This document shows positions 45,223 through 54,735 of a DNA stretch of 64,000 nt, in pieces. The stretch's first letter is position 1; each line of letters starts with the position of its first letter. The notes under the pieces are model-generated. The model had not been told where the DNA came from, did no database searches, and saw only the letters and a list, made by a program, of their open reading frames with translations. The stretch spans positions 683,125-747,124 of the forward strand of contig JADGDD010000001.1 in the NCBI GenBank assembly GCA_016745075.1. Direction: 5' to 3'. The translations under genes were made by a program, and so were the position numbers. This DNA comes from Planctomycetota bacterium (GTDB lineage: Bacteria; Planctomycetota; UBA11346).

Positions 45223-47886
45223 TTATTTGAAGGATACAATAACATAACATCTATTTACGGGTAACTGCAAGACGTTTCCCTCTAATTGAGCAACATCATC
45301 AACAGCATAGCCGTTACCGTCAAGAATGCGGGCAGAGACAGGTTTTCTTTTAAAAGTAACACGTCCCACAATCTCTTCCATATTCCATGGTTGTGTACCA
45401 GTATTAATAATACGCTTACCCTGAATAGTTTTCTTTGCTTTCTTGAAAGAAGCAGGTTCTGTTTCAAAACCATACGGCATGCCCGGTGTTGCCACTTGTA
45501 CAAGTACTCGTTGGGAGCTACTCAAAGGGCGGTCATCTAAAGGCACGACAGCAATGGCAGAAAAAGCATTCGATGATTGAATGGTAACATCATTCAATTC
45601 TACAACTCCTGCATCTTTACTATAGCCAGATAATGATTGTGCTTTGGCAGCATTAATAGTAAAAACCCCTTTACCATAATCTATGTGTAATTCTTTTGTA
45701 AGACTACTTACCGTTTTTTCATCACGGTTAATGTGTGTATTTAAATCTGCATGTACATAATCTTCCGCACCAGTACTAAAATCGGCTTGTACTTTACCAA
45801 CAAAAAAGGCAAATGGATCAATGCTTCCTATATCGGTATTTTGGGTATGCATCATATCTTGTTTACGAGTTGGATCATAGCCGCGCAAATCATAAATGAT
45901 GCGTTCTTTAAGTGGACGTGTCATTGTCTCAGGGTTAATAGCATCCACAACTGCTTGTGGGCCTTCTTGCACGTAGCCACGACGATAAATTAATGCTGCC
46001 GCTGGGTTTTGTATCTGGACCTCAGGACAGCGGAAGGCAAATTTTTCGATCTTATGACTAAAATCAATTGCACTTTGACCACCAAACCATTGCAAACAAT
46101 CTAAACCAATAAGTGATGCATACGCGGCAGTAAACAATGGTCCTTCTAATTTGTAAGGACTTGGGTTTACCCAGCCAAATTCACTAATAATAGCTGGGTG
46201 TCCTGCTACTGTTTTGTACCGTAATACGGTCGCACCCGGGTCTTTCATGAAGCTCATTGCTTCGAACATATCACCTTCATGTATAGCATAGGTTGCCATA
46301 AATGAACGTGTTGGATTGACATGTGGTGCTAATGGATAATGGTGGCGATCAATCATATCACTCACTAAATGAGTGTAATGTTCAATATCTTCAAGCACTC
46401 GTGGATCAGCCGTGCCAAAACCAGTTGGAGCAATCAATCCCTTATAACCAAGTTCTCTATAAAAATCGACATGTCTCTCAAAAAAACGACGTTGGAAATT
46501 TGCAATAAATGTAACTTGATCAGAACAACGTTTTTGTTCTGCATGGTCCAACTCTGCATAGCCACGCACGGTCATATTATATGAAGGAAATAGTCGTAAG
46601 ACTGATTTTTTCGCATCATCCTTATCGTTCTCTGCTCCTCCCCATGCTTGATATGCTTTTTTAACCGACCCATATCGTTCAATACTCCAAAAACCAAAAG
46701 CTTGCTCTAAGTGTTGTTTTTGTTCATCTGGTAAGGCTAACCACCACAGCAAAGAATCTTCACTTAAAATTTGAATCATTGCAATAGATGGATCTTCAAC
46801 AAGGGACTTGCCAGTATAAACATTTGTACGTGTTAACAATTCTCGCATCCAATACCGATAATAAGATTGAAAACGCGGGCTTACATACGGCAAATTATGC
46901 GGCTGTTCTTTCGGCTCATACCCTTCAAACCCATAACTCTCTTTCATACGACACATCGGTGCAAAAAAAGTATTGATACTAAGGTACATACCTTCTTCAC
47001 TGCAACAATGAGCCAAAAAGTGGTAGGTATCAATATTATATTCATTTAACACATCTAAAGTATCTGCATCTTGATCAAAAACAGGGATATACACACGCAG
47101 CATATTAAAGCCCTGCTTTGCCAAACGCTTCACCATGTAAGAAAGGGTTTCATGGTCCCAGTGGTCGGAATGTAAGGTCATGGTCCAGAAACGAATTTCT
47201 TCCCCATCTCCACGGTAAAACTTATCATCTTTTCTTGTAATAAAGCCACTCTGTCCAGCACGCTTTTCATTCAAATAACGTAGATTCAGCTCGGCATCGT
47301 CTGTAAGAGGATCTGCCACAGGGTTAAATGCAAACTTACCTACCGATGCACGGTCACTCTGTTCGCCGGGCTTAAATTTCCCACGTGGAATAAACGGTTT
47401 CTCGGTTAATAAAAAACAATCATACGCTGCTGAATTCCCTTTTGTTACCGGCATTTGTTCGATACGAAATGTATGTTGACCTTTTTCGAGGGTAACGCTT
47501 TGTAACTTTACCCAATTCACACTCAAAAACAAACGTAAATTCAATCCTTCCATCAAACGTAATTTTCCACTCTCCATCCACTCCCCATCATCAAAACGAT
47601 AACGAAATGGACCATGAGAGAAAAAACGTCTTGAATAAAAATAATACTCTGCTGTTTCTGGAACCGTTATGGTATATTCAAGAAAATTATTGCTCTCATA
47701 GTTTGCAATGGATACCCAATCTCTACCAGAAAGAAGATCTCGTTCACGTTCATTTGTAGGGGAAAACCTTGAGGATTCCGGAAAATCTGTATTGTCGTAA
47801 TCTTCTGCTTCCCACCAAACCGTTGATTCTGAGAACAATTGTTGGGCACAAAACGTTAGACAGAGTAAAGTTATTATTTTATACAT
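45223..47886 (-). CDS. Secreted GH5-like glycoside hydrolase with N-terminal carbohydrate-binding module
   Basis: This 887-residue protein has AAGGAT before ATG 47886 and a signal peptide (MYKIITLLCLTFCAQQLF). Residues about 22-165 form a CBM-like jelly-roll (VWWEAEDYDNTDFPESSRF). A TIM barrel follows from about 215 to 640: FNMLRVYIPVFDQDAD, IQILSEDSLLWW with candidate acid/base E376, and PAIISEFGWVNPSP with candidate nucleophile E569. A beta C-terminal domain of about 200 residues ends it. These are the features of GH5/GH39-like clan-A enzymes; the exact family is not clear. It precedes the propeller gene at 41966 by 11 bases and is secreted, so it probably cleaves the polymer outside the cell. 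Confidence 0.8.
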   Translation of the reverse strand: MYKIITLLCLTFCAQQLFSESTVWWEAEDYDNTDFPESSRFSPTNERERDLLSGRDWVSIANYESNNFLEYTITVPETAEYYFYSRRFFSHGPFRYRFDDGEWMESGKLRLMEGLNLRLFLSVNWVKLQSVTLEKGQHTFRIEQMPVTKGNSAAYDCFLLTEKPFIPRGKFKPGEQSDRASVGKFAFNPVADPLTDDAELNLRYLNEKRAGQSGFITRKDDKFYRGDGEEIRFWTMTLHSDHWDHETLSYMVKRLAKQGFNMLRVYIPVFDQDADTLDVLNEYNIDTYHFLAHCCSEEGMYLSINTFFAPMCRMKESYGFEGYEPKEQPHNLPYVSPRFQSYYRYWMRELLTRTNVYTGKSLVEDPSIAMIQILSEDSLLWWLALPDEQKQHLEQAFGFWSIERYGSVKKAYQAWGGAENDKDDAKKSVLRLFPSYNMTVRGYAELDHAEQKRCSDQVTFIANFQRRFFERHVDFYRELGYKGLIAPTGFGTADPRVLEDIEHYTHLVSDMIDRHHYPLAPHVNPTRSFMATYAIHEGDMFEAMSFMKDPGATVLRYKTVAGHPAIISEFGWVNPSPYKLEGPLFTAAYASLIGLDCLQWFGGQSAIDFSHKIEKFAFRCPEVQIQNPAAALIYRRGYVQEGPQAVVDAINPETMTRPLKERIIYDLRGYDPTRKQDMMHTQNTDIGSIDPFAFFVGKVQADFSTGAEDYVHADLNTHINRDEKTVSSLTKELHIDYGKGVFTINAAKAQSLSGYSKDAGVVELNDVTIQSSNAFSAIAVVPLDDRPLSSSQRVLVQVATPGMPYGFETEPASFKKAKKTIQGKRIINTGTQPWNMEEIVGRVTFKRKPVSARILDGNGYAVDDVAQLEGNVLQLPVNRCYVIVSFK

Positions 47887-47903
47887 ATCTTATCCTTATT
47901 GTA

Positions 47904-48011
47904 TTATTGTATGGTTATCGTTTTTATAACTTGAGAAAAAAAAGTCGTAGTGAAACATACGGCAATAGCACCAATAATAGTTGTTAAATTTCCGTCATTT
48001 ATCATTATCAT
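47904..48011 (-). CDS. Possible 35-residue hydrophobic peptide
   Basis: GGAG lies 4 bases before ATG 48011, which opens a 35-codon frame ending 17 bases before the next gene's ATG. It has one hydrophobic stretch (TTIIGAIAVCFTTTFF). It fills the 147-base gap between two glycosidase genes. It could be a small membrane peptide, a leader affecting the downstream gene, or chance. No family recognised. Confidence 0.2.
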   Translation of the reverse strand: MIMINDGNLTTIIGAIAVCFTTTFFSQVIKTITIQ

Positions 48012-48033
48012 GAGACTCCAATAAGGTCTATTA

Positions 48034-51000
48034 TTATAAACCTTCATTCGTTATGATTAAAATATCTGCTGGTCCAAGTGTCATTTCATATCCATCAGCA
48101 AAATCATCTATAATTGTCTTTTTCTGTATGACGTTCAAAGAAGTACGATTGGTTGCAGTAGGTGTCTCTGCAGAAAGTCGATAGAATACAGCTTGAGACG
48201 AAGGACCATATGGTAGTTTCAACTGAACTTGACGCGACTCTCTATAGCTACGATTATATAAAACAAAGCTTCGCTTTTTATCTTCCTTAAATACGTAACA
48301 TTTTACAAGTGGTACATTTTTTCGGCCATCTATTTCTCTATGGTGTGCCTTTCCATGATTATCAATGTGGCTACTCTTCATACGTGGAATATCAACGCGT
48401 TTTATCTCGGTCGGTTCCACATAGACAAGATCACCATCACAGTATTCGTTTACCATCAACAATGCTTCATAGCATGGATGACGAAACCAATCTGTATTAT
48501 TATTATGACTGCTCCATCGTGTACCAAAAGCGAATCTAAAGAAACATTGAAAATCAAATTTTCGTTCAAACTCATGCATAAAAGCATCAATGGTCGTTAC
48601 CGCAAGTGCTAAAGATTTCCCAAACTCTTCTGCTTCTTCTGGCACTGGTTTGTTCGGTGCTGGAAGCATATAGCCTGGACCAGCTTCATAATTCGCACTC
48701 ATTTTATTACCATTTTCAGGATCTTTCGGATATACATCATATTTTTTGAATATTTTCTCTGCGATTAAACTATCGCCAAGAATAGATGTTGTCACTTTAT
48801 CTGCAAAGGCATTAACAATCCGCTTCCGAATGTCTTGGAGAAGAACATCATCATTTGATAGTTCTTTTAAACTCGTTGTCACACCTGATTTCAAAGCACT
48901 AATAGTTTCACAAACAAGCGCAAGCGCCCCTTTATCTAAACAAAGTTGGTCCTTCCTCAATAGAGCCTCTAAAGACGAAAGAACTTTTATACGGTTCGTA
49001 TTATCAAATTTATCTAATGAAAGTTCTTCCGTTTGATAATTTAAAACAGTCATTTCCAACGCTTTTATTAAATCGGCAACTACCAATTGTGCTTCATCAA
49101 TATATACAGTAGGATCAGTAGCTATTGCTGCCAATTCTGCTGCTGGGTTTTCTTGAATACGCTGAAATAATACCTCCGTTACAGTCACAATGGATATATC
49201 TAAAATACTTCCTGTTTGAGCAAGCAAACGTCCTTTTAGTTCGAATAAGTTAAGTTGAGATACGGACTGCCCTACATCAACAATCAATTGTTCATTATTT
49301 TTGAATTCCGGTAAAATAATCGTCTTCAACACTGGGGTCACACCATGAAAAGCCTGCCACAAACGCTCTGGCTCCTTACCTGCCACAAGCGCTGCTATTG
49401 ATGCATGAACACTAGGACTCAGTTTGTGAGTAGTAGCAAAGTCTATGACTTGCTTGGGGTACTGTTGAATAAAAGCATTTAACGGTTTATAATTATTTTG
49501 AAACAGCGATTCTATTTTAAAATTAACTTCTTCTTCTGGGGCTATTCCAAAAGCATTTTTGACCAATGTTTTTGCCACTTTTGATCTTTTGAAAAGATCC
49601 TGATTAATAGCAATTACTGGTTCTGTCATAATCGCTGACACAATACTCTGACACGACTTATCAAGACTCCTCCCTTGCCCTACATTTTTCAAATAGGGCA
49701 ACACTATCTTTTGCAAAGCACTATCTTCTAGCAATATAGTTGCCATGCGAGGTCCCAATTCTGGGTCGCTACATAACTGTTGAGACAAATCCTTCTCTAC
49801 AATATGTGGCGTGTAAAACATACGGTTTTGAAATAAGTCACTATTATCCTCTCCCTTAAGAGTAACTCCATCCCACCCACCAAAATAAAAGGCATTATCA
49901 ATCACATCGGCATTGGGACAAGAACGAGCAACACGATCACTCCATCCATTTCGTCTATTTGATCGACTCCAACCATTACAGACAAACACAAACTGGCCTG
50001 CTTTATAATAAGGACTTGCCTTCATTCTGCGAAAATACATATCGGCAAGACGGCCATATATTTCTGGCGAACTATTGAAACAGTGTGAAAAGTTTGCCCC
50101 CCACTGCTCATTCCCTAGTTCAATATAAATCGTATCAAAAACATCCACCCACGGATTGTCTTGACCATAAAAAGACCGTTTCTTTCCGTATCCTGTATTC
50201 GATGATGCACCCAGATATTCCATTAGATGATCACAATCATCTAAGGTCATCATTCCTGGTGTTACAATCCACGGGTTACTACTTATATCTTTACACAATC
50301 CTAGAGTATCTATTAAATTATTGGCAGTACCCATCATTGAGGTAATGTTACCTCGTGTTGTATCTTGTTCTTGTAGCTGGTTAATGCCTTTGGATAACAA
50401 AACATCCATTGTACGTGTGCCAATCATACCACACTGACGTATCATACCTGGTTTGAACTCTTTCATTTTCTCAATAATATCTGGGTATGTTGCAAATGGC
50501 TTAACCCCAACTTGAGTTATCATGATGTTATCAAGATAGAGCTCACAAGCATCTGGTACTGATATTGCATACTGGGAAGTCTTCGCTGTATAATTGCGGA
50601 AAGCATCTGCTGGATTAAAGTTAAATGAATATTTTTTCCATGTGGTACCAACATCAAATGTTTTACTGACTGTACCACTACCAAGATCAATGGTCACCTG
50701 TCCTGTAGCACTTCGCTTCAACCACCCTTCCCAATGAAAATCACCTTCTGGCCATTGACTAAAACCTGCCGTTGTTCCACCGGTGTGGTATTCATAAAAC
50801 CCACCACCACTAGCTTCCTTCATCGTTAACTTCATTGCTGCACGAGAACCGGCTTCAGGGCAAGGGTCTTTCACCAATTCCCAGGTTGGATTTCCAAGCA
50901 TGTTAGCCTGACGAGCAAAGTAGTCTATGCCATTCTTTTTAATGGCTTTCCCCTTAGGGGTAGTTACTGCTTGATGCGGACTTGGCTTATAACCGGTTTG

Positions 51001-51507
51001 TCGAACATAAACCCAATCACCCACTTCTAAAGCAACGCCTCCATCATCTTTAAGCGTATAGGTATCAACAACATCTGGGCCTAAAATTGATGTCTCAATA
51101 ATGCCAACCCGTTTGAGCTCAAATTGGCCATTCTTCAGACCAAACACATGTACTTCCGCACCATCCCAGAAACCACTAAGCCATTTATTCCAACCAGAAA
51201 GCCCCCAACCTTTATCACAAACAAAGGTATGCGCACCTCCTTGTTCTACAGGGCCCCAATTGACCTGAAGACGTGGTTCAAATGCACCAAAACGATTCCA
51301 TAAATTATTAAGGTTCGCAGGTAGAAAGTGTGCATACGCACCCGGCCAATAATCGAGACCTATCTTTCGTGCCTTATTATTAATAACATTGTCTGTAACT
51401 GTAAATGTATCTATTGGGACATCACTTACGACCGGATACTCTACTGAATGTAAGCAAATACTCAAACAGAGTGATGAATAAACCATAGCGAATCGTTTTA
51501 GTCTCAT
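48034..51507 (-). CDS. Secreted giant clan-A-like glycosidase with large helical insertion (paralogue)
   Basis: This 1157-residue protein has AGGAGG 10 bases before ATG 51507. A signal peptide (MRLKRFAMVYSSLCLSICL) is followed by the same order as 38461-41910: CBM-like beta region with ACELYLDNIMITQVG, barrel with IYIELGNEQWG (acid/base Glu near 465) and MSANYEAGPGYMLP (nucleophile Glu near 940), and about 360 helical residues between the two. The C-terminus has the shared FVLYNRSYRESRQVQLKLPY block. The two genes are clearly duplicates, since most blocks can be matched by eye. A promoter is visible upstream at 51570-51597. Both would cleave the same or related polysaccharide outside the cell. 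Confidence 0.8.
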   Translation of the reverse strand: MRLKRFAMVYSSLCLSICLHSVEYPVVSDVPIDTFTVTDNVINNKARKIGLDYWPGAYAHFLPANLNNLWNRFGAFEPRLQVNWGPVEQGGAHTFVCDKGWGLSGWNKWLSGFWDGAEVHVFGLKNGQFELKRVGIIETSILGPDVVDTYTLKDDGGVALEVGDWVYVRQTGYKPSPHQAVTTPKGKAIKKNGIDYFARQANMLGNPTWELVKDPCPEAGSRAAMKLTMKEASGGGFYEYHTGGTTAGFSQWPEGDFHWEGWLKRSATGQVTIDLGSGTVSKTFDVGTTWKKYSFNFNPADAFRNYTAKTSQYAISVPDACELYLDNIMITQVGVKPFATYPDIIEKMKEFKPGMIRQCGMIGTRTMDVLLSKGINQLQEQDTTRGNITSMMGTANNLIDTLGLCKDISSNPWIVTPGMMTLDDCDHLMEYLGASSNTGYGKKRSFYGQDNPWVDVFDTIYIELGNEQWGANFSHCFNSSPEIYGRLADMYFRRMKASPYYKAGQFVFVCNGWSRSNRRNGWSDRVARSCPNADVIDNAFYFGGWDGVTLKGEDNSDLFQNRMFYTPHIVEKDLSQQLCSDPELGPRMATILLEDSALQKIVLPYLKNVGQGRSLDKSCQSIVSAIMTEPVIAINQDLFKRSKVAKTLVKNAFGIAPEEEVNFKIESLFQNNYKPLNAFIQQYPKQVIDFATTHKLSPSVHASIAALVAGKEPERLWQAFHGVTPVLKTIILPEFKNNEQLIVDVGQSVSQLNLFELKGRLLAQTGSILDISIVTVTEVLFQRIQENPAAELAAIATDPTVYIDEAQLVVADLIKALEMTVLNYQTEELSLDKFDNTNRIKVLSSLEALLRKDQLCLDKGALALVCETISALKSGVTTSLKELSNDDVLLQDIRKRIVNAFADKVTTSILGDSLIAEKIFKKYDVYPKDPENGNKMSANYEAGPGYMLPAPNKPVPEEAEEFGKSLALAVTTIDAFMHEFERKFDFQCFFRFAFGTRWSSHNNNTDWFRHPCYEALLMVNEYCDGDLVYVEPTEIKRVDIPRMKSSHIDNHGKAHHREIDGRKNVPLVKCYVFKEDKKRSFVLYNRSYRESRQVQLKLPYGPSSQAVFYRLSAETPTATNRTSLNVIQKKTIIDDFADGYEMTLGPADILIITNEGL

Positions 51508-51569
51508 GGCGTTAAAGCCTCCTTCTATACCCTATTGTCCATTCCCCTTATACCGTCGCAGTTTTTTTA

Positions 51570-51597
51570 ATTATATTTGATACACCAATTTCCTCAA
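51570..51597 (-). promoter_or_regulatory. Sigma-70-type promoter of the giant glycosidase genes
   Basis: On the minus strand TTGAGG (51592-51597) and a perfect TATAAT (51570-51575) are separated by 16 bases. Transcription would start near 51563, giving a leader of about 55 bases to ATG 51507. This promoter could make the glycosidase genes partly independent of the LacI-led unit. Confidence 0.55.
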
Positions 51598-51621
51598 AAA
51601 GAGCAATACTAAATATGACCG

Positions 51622-52407
51622 TTACTTTTCTTTTAATAAGCGAGAAAGGGTTGGCTCCATCGCTTTTTGCCACACACGATAGCCACTTTCTGCTGGGTGT
51701 GTGTTATCAGGAATAAGGTCACTATCCTTGAGTACACCTTCTTCGTTAAGGAATGATTTATTTAAATCTGTCGGGATAATAAAACCATCATCTTTTACTC
51801 TTTTCACAACATCATGGTAAGCAATGATAGCCTTAGCTTTCATCCAATGCTTTCCTGTTGTTGGGAAATGTGGAATAAACATAATTTTTGTCTGAGGACA
51901 TTGCTTACGCACTTCTTGTAAAATTGCCTGCATACCATCGGCAATTTCAACAACGGTATTTTTTCCATTATTATGGCCTATTGTAAGCGTTGCCACTTTT
52001 GGAGAAATACCTTTCAACATACCATTTTGCAATCTCCACAAAACGTGTTCTGTTCTATCACCTGAAATACCAATATTTAATACATGGCGGTTTTTATAAT
52101 GCTCATTCCAAACGGCAAGTCCTTTGGGAATCGCCTTTTCCTTATCTGGAAAGCGAGCTTTAGGAAAGGATTTCAGTGACCAACCGTGCGTGATGCTGTC
52201 TCCAATAAAAAGAATATCAACGCGCTTCATTGATTTCTTTTCTGCAAGCTGCCGTTCATAGATAGACGTCCACCAACTGTCAACACTGCCATCTTTTTTC
52301 GTTTTTTGCTGCGGGATAGTTGCTGAATGCTGAGATATATCCACTTCAGCACAGACACAAGAAATACACAACAACATACATAATATCTTCACTATCAAAT
52401 TCATCAT
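51622..52407 (-). CDS. Secreted SGNH/GDSL-type esterase
   Basis: This 261-residue protein has a signal peptide (LIVKILCMLLCISCVCAE). The SGNH blocks are present: LFIGDSITHGW (catalytic Ser), GISGDRTEHVLWRL (Gly block), TIGHNNGKN (Asn block, with G-H-N in place of the usual G-x-N) and DNTHPAESG (Asp-His pair). Families with this pattern deacylate sugars or lipids. In this position it is best read as a carbohydrate O-acyl esterase. It lies five bases after the alpha/beta-hydrolase-like gene and before a promoter for the giant glycosidases. Confidence 0.88.
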   Translation of the reverse strand: MMNLIVKILCMLLCISCVCAEVDISQHSATIPQQKTKKDGSVDSWWTSIYERQLAEKKSMKRVDILFIGDSITHGWSLKSFPKARFPDKEKAIPKGLAVWNEHYKNRHVLNIGISGDRTEHVLWRLQNGMLKGISPKVATLTIGHNNGKNTVVEIADGMQAILQEVRKQCPQTKIMFIPHFPTTGKHWMKAKAIIAYHDVVKRVKDDGFIIPTDLNKSFLNEEGVLKDSDLIPDNTHPAESGYRVWQKAMEPTLSRLLKEK

Positions 52408-52412
52408 TGCTT

Positions 52413-53717
52413 CTATTGATCTTCACTTTTCAAACAACCATTATCCCGTAATTCTCTCCACTTCTGTGAAGAACTTTGTATACTTGCCCCAAAGAGTGTG
52501 CTCACACCATGCGTTTCCAACATTTTTTTGTAAGCAACGAGTAAGGCTGTTAAGGTTATTTTCTTTTCTGCGCTGTTCCGTTTCCATTTTTCTCCAACTA
52601 GTGTGGTATTTCCTTTATACAACAGTGCCCATTCTAATTCCAACACATCATGCATAGCATCAAAGGATTTCTCGGATTTTCTTCGTTTCTTTTTTTCTTC
52701 TTTATCGTCATTGTCATATGACTTTTTAATGTGATCCTCGGCTTTTTCAATAAGCTCTCTATACTTTTTCTTATCTACCTGCATAAGAGGGTTCGCCAAA
52801 GCATACCCACATTGTTGAATCTGATACAAAGTTATCTTCTCACGCATCAGTAAAGATGATACGGTCATATGCAAAGCTTCTACATAAGGAGCAGCATCTA
52901 CTGATGTTACCATCTTAGGGTGACGAAGCATTCCTGTCAAAAAAGTTAATCGAAGGTCGTCATTATTCATACTATGCAATCCTCGCAACATTAAATCATT
53001 CATTGCTAGTTGCTCCGGTCCCACCAACTTCACATTATCAAAAAGGCTACCCGCCAACATCCACGCAATAGATTCCTGACACGATTCAGCATCTTGATTA
53101 TCTCTTTCTTCAATAATAAACCGAACAGAAGGATGATCTTTCCAACCAGGGTAACCTGAATAACCAAGTATTTTCGATCGATATTTCTTATCATTTGACT
53201 TACTATATGAAACATATTGTAGCACATGACAGTGTTCACCTGGAACATAACCTCGTGCATCTTTACCACCGTATGGACGAATTGCAGAAAAACGATCTGG
53301 GTACCATGCTGCTACTCGTCGAGCTGCGCTTGCACGATCCCCACCCGTATACGTATCCCAATACATTTGCACATGTTTACTAATACTTAAATCCGTAATA
53401 GCTGCATCTACAGCGGCAAACATCTCTTTAAACTCTTCATCTTTAAACGAGACAGGGTCTTTTAGAGCAACAATAACCACGGGCAGGTAAACTCCAATTT
53501 GCCCAGATAATGAATTCGGCCCTTTAAACCCACCCGACTGTGATGTAAAAATAACGGGATACCGAACTCCCGCTACATAACCTTTTGGCAAAGTAAGATG
53601 ATAACCGTATGGCGAGTCTTCACCACAACTTAAATCATTCCCTGCACGTTCTTCTGCGCACAGAACTCCGACCAAAGAGAATACCATAACAATCACAACA
53701 CAGTAATAACTATTCAT
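52413..53717 (-). CDS. Secreted alpha/beta-hydrolase-like protein, probably non-canonical nucleophile
   Basis: This 434-residue protein starts at ATG 53717, two bases after the LacI stop, with AAAAGG inside the lacI end. A signal peptide (MNSYYCVVIVMVFSLVGVL) is followed by YGYHLTLPKGYVAGVRYPVI, a start typical of feruloyl-esterase and peptidase-S9-like hydrolases. YTGGDRASAARRVAAWYPD occupies the position of the nucleophile elbow. The usual G-x-S-x-G is replaced by G-G-D-R-A-S-A, so Ser catalysis is uncertain. The C-terminal half (about 250-430) is helical with a Lys/Asp-rich stretch. It lies between LacI and an SGNH esterase. A sugar esterase that lost activity, or a binding protein, is possible. 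Confidence 0.65.
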   Translation of the reverse strand: MNSYYCVVIVMVFSLVGVLCAEERAGNDLSCGEDSPYGYHLTLPKGYVAGVRYPVIFTSQSGGFKGPNSLSGQIGVYLPVVIVALKDPVSFKDEEFKEMFAAVDAAITDLSISKHVQMYWDTYTGGDRASAARRVAAWYPDRFSAIRPYGGKDARGYVPGEHCHVLQYVSYSKSNDKKYRSKILGYSGYPGWKDHPSVRFIIEERDNQDAESCQESIAWMLAGSLFDNVKLVGPEQLAMNDLMLRGLHSMNNDDLRLTFLTGMLRHPKMVTSVDAAPYVEALHMTVSSLLMREKITLYQIQQCGYALANPLMQVDKKKYRELIEKAEDHIKKSYDNDDKEEKKKRRKSEKSFDAMHDVLELEWALLYKGNTTLVGEKWKRNSAEKKITLTALLVAYKKMLETHGVSTLFGASIQSSSQKWRELRDNGCLKSEDQ

Positions 53718-53718
53718 T

Positions 53719-54726
53719 TTAGACCTTTTCATATGATAAAATGTTACTGCTAGCAACAGATTCTCGATTGTTAACAAGATATGGCCGTAGATCTTCAGGA
53801 CTATCTCTTCCTGTTTCTATTTTGCGAATCAACATGCGCATAGCGCTTTGCCCTCCACCAAAATGGCCGATACCAACAGATGTTAAACTCGGTGACATCC
53901 AAAGTGGTTCCCCACCCTTACCGCCACCAATACTAATAACAGAAATGTCCTGAGCAATTTGAAGCCCCAGTTCATCACAAACTTGATACACCACCATTGC
54001 CTGCCAATGACTATCTGTAATCACTACGTTTATGGATGGGTGGGTCTGCAAGTAAGCACGCAATTCCCCACGAACAGATTCAGGATTCAAGTTTTGATAG
54101 GTTTCTGCTCGTAACCCATGACATTTTTCATTCGTTATATCTTGAAGCGCGGCAAATCTTTTTTCTTTGTAGATGTTATCATTCAAATAGAGATACAGTG
54201 GACACAAAAAATCAATATCCTGCAACAACGCTACCGCCTGTTCTACCGCTCCAGCCTCATCAAAGTTAACACTATTCATCTCACCAAACGAACCAGCGTT
54301 ATAGTGCACCACTGGCAACCCACTTGCCGCTGCTGCTGCCTTTAATTCTGGAATGTTTTCTGCAATAATAATACCATCCACAACCTGCTCACGTAACACA
54401 ACTGGCAAGCTTGCTGATCCAGTCCAGTAGTCTATCGCTATCAAATAATCCTGCGAGGCTGCCTCTGTAAACATGGCATGCGCATCTGTGTGTCCAAGTG
54501 CAAAGGTATTGGATAGCACAACTCCAATATTTCCGTGCCGCTGGCGACGTACCTGTCGTGACTGACGGTTTGGTCGATAATTCAGTTTTTGAGCAACTGT
54601 ACGTATTATCTGAGCCTTTTCCTTACTAAAACGCGCTGTCCCACTACCGCCATTCAATACAGCAGATACCGTTGGAATTGAGACACCACAATGAGCGGCT
54701 ACATCTGCAAGCGTCGTTTTCTTCAT
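53719..54726 (-). CDS. LacI-family transcriptional repressor
   Basis: This 335-residue protein from ATG 54726 begins KKTTLADVAAHCGVSIPTV, the LacI HTH. The hinge region is RPNRQSRQVRRQRHGNIGVV, and the periplasmic-binding-like effector domain follows (VVDGIIIAENIP; INVVITDSHWQAM; SVISIGGGKGGEPLW). No Shine-Dalgarno sequence precedes the ATG, and the predicted transcription start is at or within a few bases of it, so the mRNA may be leaderless. An ATG at 54732 would add two residues. A palindrome covers the promoter, consistent with autorepression. It leads the unit that continues into the two esterases and probably controls the glycosidase cluster. Confidence 0.92.
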   Translation of the reverse strand: MKKTTLADVAAHCGVSIPTVSAVLNGGSGTARFSKEKAQIIRTVAQKLNYRPNRQSRQVRRQRHGNIGVVLSNTFALGHTDAHAMFTEAASQDYLIAIDYWTGSASLPVVLREQVVDGIIIAENIPELKAAAAASGLPVVHYNAGSFGEMNSVNFDEAGAVEQAVALLQDIDFLCPLYLYLNDNIYKEKRFAALQDITNEKCHGLRAETYQNLNPESVRGELRAYLQTHPSINVVITDSHWQAMVVYQVCDELGLQIAQDISVISIGGGKGGEPLWMSPSLTSVGIGHFGGGQSAMRMLIRKIETGRDSPEDLRPYLVNNRESVASSNILSYEKV

Positions 54727-54735
54727 ACACATTTA

